A stretch of 18,254 nt of DNA from an uncultured Bacillota bacterium (GCA_949282835.1 CASDQU010000010.1:1-18254); one strand, 5' to 3'; positions 6,981 through 14,566 are shown, counted from the stretch's first letter. Program-made: numbers and translations. The notes: generated by a model from the letters alone, not told the origin.

Positions 6981-9299
6981 ATGAGTTCTTTATTTTGCAC
7001 AATAGACAGCACTTTGAAAACCTTTTTAGGACAACTTACCGAAACTTTGGGTTTTGGTGGCTATTTGGGACTTATTTTAGGGGTGGAAGCTCTGTTTATT
7101 ATTTTGTTTGCAATCAAGAGTATTTTCTCTTATGAAGCCAGACTTAAAAGAAGTCTTGATAATGCAAATAAATGGCTTTTTAAAAATAAAAAAATAGATG
7201 AAAATAATATTAGAGATTTTAATAAAATCATCAAAAAAGGGCCTAAGCGTCTTGTTTATTATTGGCAACAATACATATTATATAGAGAAGGCGCACCAAG
7301 CAAATATATGACAGAGGAGAATATAATTGAAAAACCTCTAAAAACCTCAAGCTGGCAAAGCAATATCAAAACCCTTTCTTTGCTTACAGTAGTTTGGTCG
7401 GTTGTTGCTCTTTTATTGGGTTTTGCATCTCAATCATCTCAGCCTGTTATCTTCCAATCAATTGCAGTATCGCTATTCTTTATGGCACTTGTGTTAATTT
7501 TTGGTGCGATAGCAAATATATTCCTCAAAGGCAAGAGAGTATTAAATCTTGATGATATCTATCATTTATATCATATCTTTTCAAGATTTGCAGACAATGC
7601 CTGCGCCGACCTTGTTCCATATTTAGATTTTGACCTGCTATTTACAGCCAAAGAAATTGAAAAAGGCAATCCTCAACTTAGAGAATACTATGAGGCAAGA
7701 GCGCGCAAAGCTAAAGAAGAATTTGAAAATGCAAGCAAAAATGATGTTGAAGTAGTTGATTATCATTTTGATAATATTGGTGTTGATGGAGCATTGCTTT
7801 TAAAGCGTGCGATGAAAGAAAGTGAGCTATATATCAATAAGAAGACCTCTATTACCTCACAAATAGCACAAATTGAAGCGCAAAAGGATGCACTTAGACG
7901 AAATTATGAAAATGTTCAAATGGACTTGCAGCGTAAAATTCAAGCATCAAAAGAAAATATTCAAAAACTTATTGAGCAGCAAGCTGCCACCACTTCGCGT
8001 ATTGAAGTTGGACTATTAAGACAACAACAAGAAAAAGAGGCAAACAAAAAAGCTAGTCTAGAAAAAGACTATGAAAATGAAGAGGCAAGATATAACTCTG
8101 CAAAAGCCGAACTTGAAAATGATATTGTAGAATTAAATAAAGTATTAGATAAAAGTTTTGACGAAGTTCAAAAGGGAATGGTTAGCGAATATCAATCTTT
8201 CTTTGAAAAGGTTATGAAAAATGCTTATAGCCTAGCTGAAAAAAAGGTTAAAGAAGAAAAATCAGAAATCATTTCTCAAAGAGACAAGAATGAAGATGAA
8301 CTTATCAATGTTCAAACACAAATTAAGCGCCTTATGGATGAGAATGCAACCTTGCGTCAAAGATTAGGCGAAAGCGCGCCAAACTATAAGGAAGATATTG
8401 GTCAAACACCACAAGGACACTACAATGAAGAAGGCAACTTTGTCTATGAAGATGGCTCTTATCATGATGCTAACGGTATGTTTCATGACTCTCAAGGCAA
8501 TGTCTATGATATGAATGGTCAACTTGTTGTTTCAAAAGATGCTCAAAAAGATGAAGAGCAACAAGAGCTTGATAGACTTGAAAAGGAGCAAATAGACCAA
8601 TTTGGTGCATTTATTCCAAATCAAGAGCCAGCCAATGTTACACAAGAAGAAATCGCCGAAGAGCCTAAAGCGGCTGCCGAAGAGCCTAAGGATGTTGTGA
8701 CAGAAGACCTTCCATCTCAGCCAGCTAAAAAGCGTGGCAGACCTAGAAAGCAGCCTACTAGCGAAGCTAAGACAGAAAGCGCACCTAAAAAGCGGGGAAG
8801 ACCTAGAAAAAGCACAGCCGAAAAGAAAGAGGCGACTATTGAAGAGCCAGCTCAACCTGCAAAGAAGAGAGGAAGACCAAGAAAGGTGGAGAGCGAAGAA
8901 AATCTTCCATCTCAGCCAGCCAAAAAGCGTGGCAGACCTAGAAAAGATAGTCAAGCAGAAGAAAAGAAGACAAGCGAAGCGCCTAAGAAGAGAGGGCGTC
9001 CTAAGAAAAGCGAAAAACAAGAGGACTCACTGAGCGAAATCAATAATATGATAAATGCCGAGGAAGAAAAACTTGCAAGCGCTCAAAATGATATTTCTTC
9101 TAAAATTGACCAGGCTTTAAACGAAAAAGAAAACTCTCAAGACAGAGAAGAACTTTTGAAAGAGGTAGAAGAGCTTACCGCTCAGGCAGACGAAGCAAGA
9201 CTTAGCGGCAAATCAGACGAAGAACTTGCAAAGATAAATAACAAAATTGAAGAACTTATTGGACTTTTAAGCAAATTAAATTCTGACGATAATAAGTAA
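6981..9299 (+). CDS. Membrane-anchored coiled-coil protein with five AT-hooks, function unknown
   Basis: I do not recognise a named family for this 772-residue protein. Predicted layout: membrane helix 1 at about 27-49; a basic soluble segment of about 80 residues; membrane helices 2 and 3 at about 131-150 and 155-182; a charged segment; a coiled coil at about 282-468; an aromatic/Gly/Asp repeat at 479-516; a disordered Glu/Ala/Pro region; five AT-hooks (KKRGRPRK-type) at 583-590, 603-610, 628-635, 648-655 and 669-676; and an acidic, probably helical tail to 772. Positive charge after helix 1 favours N-out/C-in, placing the AT-hooks in the cytoplasm on the nucleoid side. The RGRP core binds the minor groove of AT-rich DNA in other proteins. 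Helix order resembles ExbB/TolQ/ZorA, but their Gly-Thr motifs are absent and no ExbD/ZorB partner is nearby. It has its own promoter, ribosome binding site and terminator. A role in tethering or organising DNA at the membrane is inference. Confidence 0.9.
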   Translation: MSSLFCTIDSTLKTFLGQLTETLGFGGYLGLILGVEALFIILFAIKSIFSYEARLKRSLDNANKWLFKNKKIDENNIRDFNKIIKKGPKRLVYYWQQYILYREGAPSKYMTEENIIEKPLKTSSWQSNIKTLSLLTVVWSVVALLLGFASQSSQPVIFQSIAVSLFFMALVLIFGAIANIFLKGKRVLNLDDIYHLYHIFSRFADNACADLVPYLDFDLLFTAKEIEKGNPQLREYYEARARKAKEEFENASKNDVEVVDYHFDNIGVDGALLLKRAMKESELYINKKTSITSQIAQIEAQKDALRRNYENVQMDLQRKIQASKENIQKLIEQQAATTSRIEVGLLRQQQEKEANKKASLEKDYENEEARYNSAKAELENDIVELNKVLDKSFDEVQKGMVSEYQSFFEKVMKNAYSLAEKKVKEEKSEIISQRDKNEDELINVQTQIKRLMDENATLRQRLGESAPNYKEDIGQTPQGHYNEEGNFVYEDGSYHDANGMFHDSQGNVYDMNGQLVVSKDAQKDEEQQELDRLEKEQIDQFGAFIPNQEPANVTQEEIAEEPKAAAEEPKDVVTEDLPSQPAKKRGRPRKQPTSEAKTESAPKKRGRPRKSTAEKKEATIEEPAQPAKKRGRPRKVESEENLPSQPAKKRGRPRKDSQAEEKKTSEAPKKRGRPKKSEKQEDSLSEINNMINAEEEKLASAQNDISSKIDQALNEKENSQDREELLKEVEELTAQADEARLSGKSDEELAKINNKIEELIGLLSKLNSDDNK
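8415..8528 (+). repeat. Short tandem aromatic-acidic-Gly protein repeat (residues 479-516)
   Basis: Within the AT-hook protein, about five imperfect units of 6-8 residues follow one another: YNEEGNF, YEDGSY, HDANGMF, HDSQGNV, YDMNGQL. Each has an aromatic or His, an acidic residue, then Gly. The pattern recalls OCRE-type octamer repeats of eukaryotic splicing proteins, but this is a likeness, not an assignment. It sits between the coiled coil and the disordered AT-hook region. Confidence 0.6.
8709..9008 (+). repeat. Coding repeat region with five AT-hook units
   Basis: The five hook-coding units begin at 8727, 8787, 8862, 8922 and 8985, so they are spaced 60, 75, 60 and 63 bases. A 41-base block at 8709-8749 recurs at 8904-8944 with one mismatch (195 bases, exactly 65 codons apart), showing a recent in-frame duplication. 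The other units are diverged in codon choice but keep the KKRGRPRK/KKRGRPKK protein core. Confidence 0.85.
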
Positions 9300-9357
9300 A
9301 ATTGAAAGGAAGCTAAATGATGTTGTTTGATTAAAATGGACAACAAATAAAAAAGAG

Positions 9358-9397
9358 AGAACATATTGAAAACTGTAGTCAATATGTTCTTTTTTTG
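9358..9397 (+). terminator. Rho-independent terminator after the AT-hook gene
   Basis: AGAACATATTGA (9358-9369) pairs perfectly with TCAATATGTTCT (9379-9390) around a 9-nt loop, followed by a run of T's to about 9396. A preceding A-rich stretch lengthens the stem and could allow partial function in the other direction. Confidence 0.85.
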
Positions 9398-9610
9398 TAA
9401 ATAACTCTAAAAGAGGAATATGTGTATATAGCAAAAAAGAAAACTAGGCATTGGTCCACATTCCAAATCTTAAACAGATAAGAGATTTTTTATTGTGCAA
9501 TTAATTTGCGACTGCAATTTTATGGACAAAATGAGCGGCATGTCATTTTTTAATTTTAAAATGTAATAAAAGTTTTTGCCTGTTTGTATATTAACTAGTA
9601 GGAGCATGAA
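9398..9610. other. Intergenic region upstream of uppP, no supported gene
   Basis: With the terminator before it, the gap between genes is about 310 bases. A 19-codon frame (GTG 9422 to TAA 9481) follows an AGAGGA-like site and encodes a basic peptide. A weak hairpin (9465-9471 with 9482-9488, then a few T's) overlaps its end. No convincing promoter for this or for uppP was found; candidates such as TATATT at 9587-9592 lack a good -35. I see no tRNA and no riboswitch that I recognise. A 6-codon frame with a GGAAG site at 9308-9312 (ATG 9317 to TAA 9334) lies before the terminator and is probably chance. Confidence 0.4.
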
Positions 9611-10381
9611 GTGGAAATATTAGTTTTGGCACTTTTAGGGCTGGTTCAAGGGTTGTGTGAGTTTTTGCCTATATCTTCAAGCGGGCATTTGGTATTACTT
9701 TCAAATCTCTTTGGCATAGAGGACGCCTTATTTGTAAGCATTATTTTGCATATGGCGACTTTGCTTGCCGTTGTGGTAATTTTTAGAAAAGAGATTTTAT
9801 ATATTATTAAACATCCATTGTCTACACTTAGCATGAATATAGTCATCTCAACTATTCCAACTTGCCTAATCGCACTTTTGTTAATGCCGATAATAACAAA
9901 ATCTTTTGAAGGACAATTTTTGCCGTTTGCATTTTTAATCAGTGCAATATTGTTGCTTGGCAGTGAAATAGTCTACAAAAAAAGGCAAAAACTATCTTTT
10001 GAAGGCAAATTTACAAGCAAAACGGCATTGGTGATGGGAATAGCGCAAGGGCTTGCTGTTTTTCCTGGAATATCGCGTTCTGGCACGACTATATGTGCGG
10101 GGCTAGTGCAAGGTGGCGAAAAAATTGAGAGTGCCAAATTTTCATTTTTGATGAGTATTCCTATTATTATTTTATCAATGATAATGGAAGCGGGGAAGAT
10201 AATTATAAATAGCGAGGCAGTTCAAGTCAATGTGGCAGGTCTTTTAATTGCATTTATTATAGCCTTTGTGGTAGGCATGATAAGCATAAAGGCAATGATA
10301 AAATTGACAAGCAAGGTAGATTTTAAATGGTTTGTCGGTTATTTATTAATACTTTCCAGCATATCATTTGTTGTTGTATAA
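9611..10381 (+). CDS. uppP: Undecaprenyl-diphosphate phosphatase (UppP/BacA)
   Basis: This integral membrane enzyme removes a phosphate from undecaprenyl diphosphate to recycle the lipid carrier for peptidoglycan and other envelope polymers. Overproduction of family members gives bacitracin resistance. Both family signatures are present near the membrane surface: CEFLPISSSGH (Glu-17, His-26) and PGISRSGTT (152-160, Arg-156). Most of the 256 residues are hydrophobic with several membrane helices, as expected; length is slightly below the usual 265-275. The start is GTG-9611 behind TAGGAG (9599-9604). An ATG at 9606 is out of frame and hits a stop quickly. The ATPase gene begins 10 bases after the stop, so the two probably form an operon. 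Confidence 0.95.
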   Translation: MEILVLALLGLVQGLCEFLPISSSGHLVLLSNLFGIEDALFVSIILHMATLLAVVVIFRKEILYIIKHPLSTLSMNIVISTIPTCLIALLLMPIITKSFEGQFLPFAFLISAILLLGSEIVYKKRQKLSFEGKFTSKTALVMGIAQGLAVFPGISRSGTTICAGLVQGGEKIESAKFSFLMSIPIIILSMIMEAGKIIINSEAVQVNVAGLLIAFIIAFVVGMISIKAMIKLTSKVDFKWFVGYLLILSSISFVVV

Positions 10382-10391
10382 AAGGAAAATT

Positions 10392-13010
10392 GTGAAAAGT
10401 TATTATAACAAATCAATAGCACAAACACTGCTTGAGCTGTCATCAAGTTTCAATGGCTTAAGTAGTAGACAGGCTCAAGAGCGAGAGGGGCAGATTGTTG
10501 ACGAGGGCTACAAAAAACATGGCATTGTCAGCAAGTTTTTTGAACAATTTTTTGATTTAATGATAATTATTTTGCTCTTTGCAAGTGCCATTTCTATAGC
10601 CATAGGCATTTTTGAAAAAAGTGGTAGTGAGATTATAGATGGTTGTTTGATATTATTAATAGTGCTTATGAATGCTATCTTTGGGGTTGTTCAAGAGCAT
10701 AAAGCAGAAAAGGCACTTGAAACGCTCAATAAAATTGTACAACCTCAAACTTTAGTTATTAGAGATGGCAAGGCTGTCAAGATTAATACCTCAAGATTGG
10801 TTCAAGGCGATGTTGTCAGTCTCAGTGCTGGCGATATTATTGCTGCAGATTTAAGATTGATTGAGTCTTCCAAACTCCAAATTGACGAGTCTTCATTGAC
10901 AGGCGAAAGTAAAGCTGTCAACAAAAATTGCGAGGCAAGATATGAGGGGACAGTTCCTTTGGCAGAGAGAAAAAATATGGCATATAAGGGGACGCTAGTG
11001 ACAAGCGGCAGAGGTCTTGGAGTTGTCGTTGCAAAAGGAGATGAGACAGAATTTGGCAAAATAGCAAGTGCAATTTCAAATAGTCAAAGAGAGTTAACTC
11101 CTTTGCAAAAGAGTATTAAGGATGTTGGCAAAGTTTTGACTTATCTTGTTTTAGCAGTCGCAATAATAACTTTTATAATAGAGCTTATCATTGACCCAAA
11201 GAATATTATGGAGGCCTTTTTAACCTCTGTTGCTATAGCTGTAGCCGCCATACCTGAAAGTATGCCTGCGGTAATTACCATTATCATGAGCTTTGGTGTG
11301 GCAAAGCTTGCAAAACAAAGGGCGATAGTTAGAAGATTGCATTCGGTGGAAACTTTAGGCTGCTGTGATATAATTTGCTCTGATAAAACTGGCACTATCA
11401 CAGAAAACAAAATGACGGTTACCTCTATAATGAGTAATGGCAAAGTTCAAGAAAAGAGATTTAATAAAGATTTTGAATTGGAAAGCCTTTTAAGTTGTAG
11501 CATCTATTGTAATGACACAGTTAAAATGAGTGACGATATAGGCGATCCCACCGAAAAAGCTCTAGTTAATTTTGCCAAAAATATGGGCTATGACCTTACG
11601 GCGTATTCTAATAGCCGCATTGACGAGATACCTTTTGATAGCGAGAGAAAATTGATGAGTGTGCTTATCAAAGGAGAGGAGCATAATACAATATATACAA
11701 AAGGCGCGCTGGACAAGATTTTACAAAGGTGCAATAAAATTTTAAAAGATGGGAAGGTTCTTCCTTTAACAACCAAAGAAAAAGAGATTATTTTAAGTGG
11801 CAACGATTATATGACCTCTAAAGCGCTAAGGGTGCTGGCTTTTGCCTATTTAGAGGTGGGCAAGAGTGAAAGTTTGCGAGAAGAAAATTTGATATTTATA
11901 GGTCTGATGGGCATGATAGACCCGCCGCGCAGAGAAATCAAAGAGGCAGTTAAAAAATGTAGACAGGCAGGCATGAAGGCTGTCATGATAACAGGAGATT
12001 ACAGCAAAACTGCTTTAGCTATAGCCAAAGAGGTGGGCATTGCAAAGGCTTCTTCTTCGCTGATAACTGGAGACGAGCTGGCAAAAATGAGCGATGAGGA
12101 GCTTTTTAATAAAATTGAAGATTATTCGGTTTTTGCTAGGGTTTCTCCACAAGACAAGGTTAGAATAGTAACCGCTTTTAAAAAGAGAGGTCATGTGGTA
12201 GCAATGACAGGCGATGGAGTAAATGATGCTCCAAGCATAAAAAGAGCCGATATTGGTATAGGAATGGGCAAAAGTGGTACAGATGTCGCCAAGCAGGTCA
12301 GTGATATTATAGTCACAGATGACAATTTTGCCACAATTATAATAGCAGTGGAAGAGGGAAGAAAGATATATCAAAACATACAAAAAACGGTCAAATTTCT
12401 CTTCTCTGCAAATATGGCGGAGCTATTTTCTCTTTTCATTGTAACTTTAATTTATCCTCATCTAGTTTTCTTGCTACCTGTGCAAATATTGTTTGTCAAT
12501 TTGATTACCGACTCTTTTCCTGCTATAGCGCTAGGTCTTGAAAATCCAGAAAGCGACCTTATGAGCGAGCCGCCACGCAATAAAAACAAATCGTTATTTT
12601 CAAACGGCGTGGGCTGGTCGATAGTTATTTTGGGACTATGTCAAACGGCGCTTGTAGTGGCAAGTTATGCTATAGGTGTAGAAATATATAACGAGGCGGT
12701 GGCGATGACAATGGGCTTTTACACTTTGAATATCGTGCAAATGTTCTATTTAGCGTCAATGCGAACAAATGCCTATTTTATAAAATCAAAACCCTTTAAA
12801 AACAAATTTTTCTTACTAGCTGTAGGCTTTTGTTTCTCTCTTGCTGCCATTCTAGCCTTGACGCCTCTTGGAAATATTTTAGGACTTGTAGATTTAAGTG
12901 GCAAGGAGTGGGCGATTGTGCTAGGGCTATCAGCAAGTATGCTAATTATTGGCGAGATATATAAATTTATAGAAAAACAAATTTTAAAAAGAAAGCTTAA
13001 AACAAATTAG
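10392..13010 (+). CDS. P2-type cation-transporting ATPase, probably calcium-exporting
   Basis: This membrane pump uses ATP through a phospho-aspartate intermediate. I start it at GTG-10392, behind AAAGGA (10381-10386), giving 872 residues; a run of TTG codons at 10368 is in frame but overlaps uppP and has no site. The N-terminus (KSIAQTLLEL...NGLSSRQAQ) is the P2 cation-ATPase N-terminal domain. Motifs: TGES (170-173), M4 PESMP (288-292), phosphorylation site SDKTGT (Asp-331), GDGVND (607-612), M5 NMAE (Asn-674, Glu-677) and M6 NLITD (703-707, Asn-703, Asp-707). Compared with SERCA, the M4 Glu, M5 Asn/Glu and M6 Asn/Asp of the calcium sites are kept, but M4 reads PESMP rather than PEGLP. Calcium is therefore the best guess; manganese or another cation is possible. 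It is the second gene after uppP, and a strong terminator follows. Confidence 0.9.
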   Translation: MKSYYNKSIAQTLLELSSSFNGLSSRQAQEREGQIVDEGYKKHGIVSKFFEQFFDLMIIILLFASAISIAIGIFEKSGSEIIDGCLILLIVLMNAIFGVVQEHKAEKALETLNKIVQPQTLVIRDGKAVKINTSRLVQGDVVSLSAGDIIAADLRLIESSKLQIDESSLTGESKAVNKNCEARYEGTVPLAERKNMAYKGTLVTSGRGLGVVVAKGDETEFGKIASAISNSQRELTPLQKSIKDVGKVLTYLVLAVAIITFIIELIIDPKNIMEAFLTSVAIAVAAIPESMPAVITIIMSFGVAKLAKQRAIVRRLHSVETLGCCDIICSDKTGTITENKMTVTSIMSNGKVQEKRFNKDFELESLLSCSIYCNDTVKMSDDIGDPTEKALVNFAKNMGYDLTAYSNSRIDEIPFDSERKLMSVLIKGEEHNTIYTKGALDKILQRCNKILKDGKVLPLTTKEKEIILSGNDYMTSKALRVLAFAYLEVGKSESLREENLIFIGLMGMIDPPRREIKEAVKKCRQAGMKAVMITGDYSKTALAIAKEVGIAKASSSLITGDELAKMSDEELFNKIEDYSVFARVSPQDKVRIVTAFKKRGHVVAMTGDGVNDAPSIKRADIGIGMGKSGTDVAKQVSDIIVTDDNFATIIIAVEEGRKIYQNIQKTVKFLFSANMAELFSLFIVTLIYPHLVFLLPVQILFVNLITDSFPAIALGLENPESDLMSEPPRNKNKSLFSNGVGWSIVILGLCQTALVVASYAIGVEIYNEAVAMTMGFYTLNIVQMFYLASMRTNAYFIKSKPFKNKFFLLAVGFCFSLAAILALTPLGNILGLVDLSGKEWAIVLGLSASMLIIGEIYKFIEKQILKRKLKTN

Positions 13011-13034
13011 GTAAAATCTAGCTACCAAATCTAC

Positions 13035-13062
13035 AAAAAATCGGCAATATCGCCGATTTTTT
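13035..13062 (+). terminator. Rho-independent terminator after the P-type ATPase
   Basis: A perfect 11-bp stem, AAAAAATCGGC (13035-13045) with GCCGATTTTTT (13052-13062), encloses a 6-nt loop. The A run before and T run after make it symmetrical, so it may also stop antisense transcription. It lies 24 bases after the ATPase stop and just upstream of the dnaX promoter. Confidence 0.9.
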
Positions 13063-13064
13063 AT

Positions 13065-13093
13065 TTGCAAATTTGCCAACTAGATGGTATACT
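13065..13093 (+). promoter_or_regulatory. SigA-type promoter of the dnaX operon
   Basis: TTGCAA (13065-13070), a 17-base spacer, and TATACT (13088-13093) preceded by TGG (extended -10). The predicted start is near 13100, leaving a leader of about 17 bases. A GAGGA site at 13109-13113 sits close to ATG-13117. The -35 begins directly after the previous terminator's T run. Confidence 0.75.
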
Positions 13094-13116
13094 ATCTATA
13101 TATTTGATGAGGAAAT

Positions 13117-14226
13117 ATGGAATATCTTTCACTTTATAGAAAATATAGGCCAAAAACTTTTGAAGATGTTGTTGGGCAAGAACATATTACTAGGGCGCTG
13201 CAAAACCAAATTGTTCTAGACAAAATTGGGCATGCCTATCTTTTTACAGGCTCAAGGGGAATTGGCAAAACTTCTATTGCAAGAATCTTTGCAAAAGCTG
13301 TCAACTGTTTGAATAATCGAAATGGCTCACCTTGCGGCGAATGTGCAATTTGTAAACAACTTGACAATGAAAGTGATATCAATATAATCGAAATTGATGC
13401 CGCATCAAATAACAAAGTGGACGATGTGCGCGATTTACGAGAAAAGGTTAAATTTTTGCCGGTAAATGCCAAATACAAGGTATATATTATAGATGAAGTC
13501 CATATGCTTACCGACAGTGCTTTTAATGCTCTTTTAAAAACGCTTGAAGAGCCACCAAGCTATGTTATATTTATCTTGGCTACCACAGAAGCGCACAAAT
13601 TGCCTGCTACTATTTTGTCTCGTTGTATACGCTTTGACTTTAGATTGGTGTCAAATAATGAGCTTGTTAAGCTTCTTCAAACTATACTTGATAAAGAGAG
13701 GATAAGTTATGACAATGAAGCTCTTAAAATGATTGCCTCAGCAGGAGAAGGAAGCGTTAGAGACACATTATCAATCGCCGATTGTGTAATTGCTTTTTCA
13801 AATGGCAAGATTACCAAAGATGCAGTTATGAAGGTACTTGGCAGCACCGATTTCCAACTACTTTTGCAATATTTTGACCTGCTGCAAAGTAAAGATATCG
13901 GCGGAATGCTTGAGTTTATCAATAAGATAGATAGCGAAGGCAAAAATTTATCGGTATTTGTAAAAGACCTTGCAAAGCACGCACGAAATCTTTTGATTTG
14001 TTGCAGCTGTGATGAGCCCAATATAATACTAAATCTGCCAGAAGAAGATTTTGCAGCCCTAGATATTCAAGCCAAAAAGTTTAGCGAAAGTCAACTGATT
14101 GAATACTTGCAAACTTTTGGCGGGTGCGAAAATGAGCTGCGCTATACTTTATCACCAAGGCTGCTTTTAGAAACACTTTCGCTGGGCGTGATAAATGAAA
14201 ATGGAAATTTTACAAAAAAAAACTGA
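13117..14226 (+). CDS. dnaX: DNA polymerase III clamp-loader subunit, gamma-like zero-frame product of dnaX
   Basis: This is the ATPase of the clamp loader that places the beta clamp on DNA. The 369 residues contain Walker A GSRGIGKTS (Lys-51), the DnaX zinc module Cys-64/73/76/79 (C-x8-C-x2-C-x2-C), Walker B IIDEVHML (Asp-126, Glu-127) and the SRC sensor (168-170). The collar domain III runs to about 360. The frame then stops at TGA 14224-14226, one codon after a run of nine A's (14214-14222). Full-length tau is usually over 500 aa, so this product equals domains I-III only, like E. coli gamma. The missing tau C-terminal domain follows in the -1 frame (next entry). It is the first gene of an operon with ybaB, recR and argS, with a good promoter upstream. 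Confidence 0.93.
   Translation: MEYLSLYRKYRPKTFEDVVGQEHITRALQNQIVLDKIGHAYLFTGSRGIGKTSIARIFAKAVNCLNNRNGSPCGECAICKQLDNESDINIIEIDAASNNKVDDVRDLREKVKFLPVNAKYKVYIIDEVHMLTDSAFNALLKTLEEPPSYVIFILATTEAHKLPATILSRCIRFDFRLVSNNELVKLLQTILDKERISYDNEALKMIASAGEGSVRDTLSIADCVIAFSNGKITKDAVMKVLGSTDFQLLLQYFDLLQSKDIGGMLEFINKIDSEGKNLSVFVKDLAKHARNLLICCSCDEPNIILNLPEEDFAALDIQAKKFSESQLIEYLQTFGGCENELRYTLSPRLLLETLSLGVINENGNFTKKN
14214..14226 (+). other. Candidate -1 frameshift or transcriptional slippage site in dnaX (A9-C-TGA)
   Basis: Nine A's (14214-14222) are followed by C and the zero-frame stop TGA. In the zero frame they are read aca-aaa-aaa-aac-tga. This gives two overlapping slippery heptamers: A-AAA-AAA at 14214-14220 and A-AAA-AAC at 14217-14223, the latter also known from IS1. 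The -1 frame is open from 14199, after TGA 14196-14198, onward to 14561. A -1 slip, or an mRNA with one extra A, joins the two parts into about 482 residues. I could not identify a clear stimulatory hairpin or upstream Shine-Dalgarno-like element by eye. Confidence 0.6.
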
Positions 14227-14228
14227 AA

Positions 14229-14564
14229 ATGTCGCCAGCTGAAGGGACAAATCTCAGTGCTAGAACGGTATGGGGGAAAGTGGTGCTATTTTTGAAAGAA
14301 CACAAATTCATCGCTCTCCATGTTGCTTGTGGCGATATTACCGATGTGGAAATAAAGGGCAATGAGCTTGTTATCAATGCAAGAGATGGAATGTTATATA
14401 ATCTTCTTTTTGCAGGAAAAAAGGAAATTGAAAGCGCGCTAAGATGGCAGGGACTCAATTTCTTGGTGAGCGTAAACTTAATTGAAGAAGAAAAGAGTGA
14501 CATTCAAAGAGATTATGAAAGACTGGTAGAAGTCTTTGGCGAAAATTTAATAAAAAGGAGTTAA
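14229..14564 (+). CDS. dnaX: Tau-specific C-terminal domain of DnaX, in the -1 frame
   Basis: The 111-112 residues match the C-terminal region of Firmicutes DnaX in pattern: a Trp (WGKVVLFLKEHK) opening a helix, then HVACGD, a strand with EIKGNELVI, and a final segment ending in FLVSVNLIEEE. In tau this end contacts the polymerase alpha subunit or helicase (family knowledge). The ATG at 14229 has no ribosome binding site; only the A run and CTGAA precede it, so separate initiation is unlikely except by coupling to the TGA three bases before. Fusion by -1 frameshift at 14214-14223 is the better reading. A true single-base deletion in the gene, or a homopolymer error in assembly, would look the same. 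Its last codons contain the ybaB ribosome binding site. Confidence 0.75.
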   Translation: MSPAEGTNLSARTVWGKVVLFLKEHKFIALHVACGDITDVEIKGNELVINARDGMLYNLLFAGKKEIESALRWQGLNFLVSVNLIEEEKSDIQRDYERLVEVFGENLIKRS

Positions 14565-14566
14565 TT

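Noticed and set aside
8734..9033. A 99-codon plus-strand frame and a long minus-strand frame (8532-9020) across the AT-hook region
   Set aside because: Both are by-products of the repetitive, Lys/Arg/Glu-rich coding sequence of the AT-hook gene. They have no promoter or ribosome binding site, and the true frame has all signals.
10368..10391. TTG-10368 as the start of the P-type ATPase
   Set aside because: It lies inside uppP with no ribosome binding site. GTG-10392 has AAAGGA at good spacing and gives the normal family N-terminus.
14229..14564. A separate small gene after dnaX
   Set aside because: The sequence pattern is that of the DnaX C-terminal domain, there is no ribosome binding site, and the frame is open across the A run, so it belongs to dnaX.
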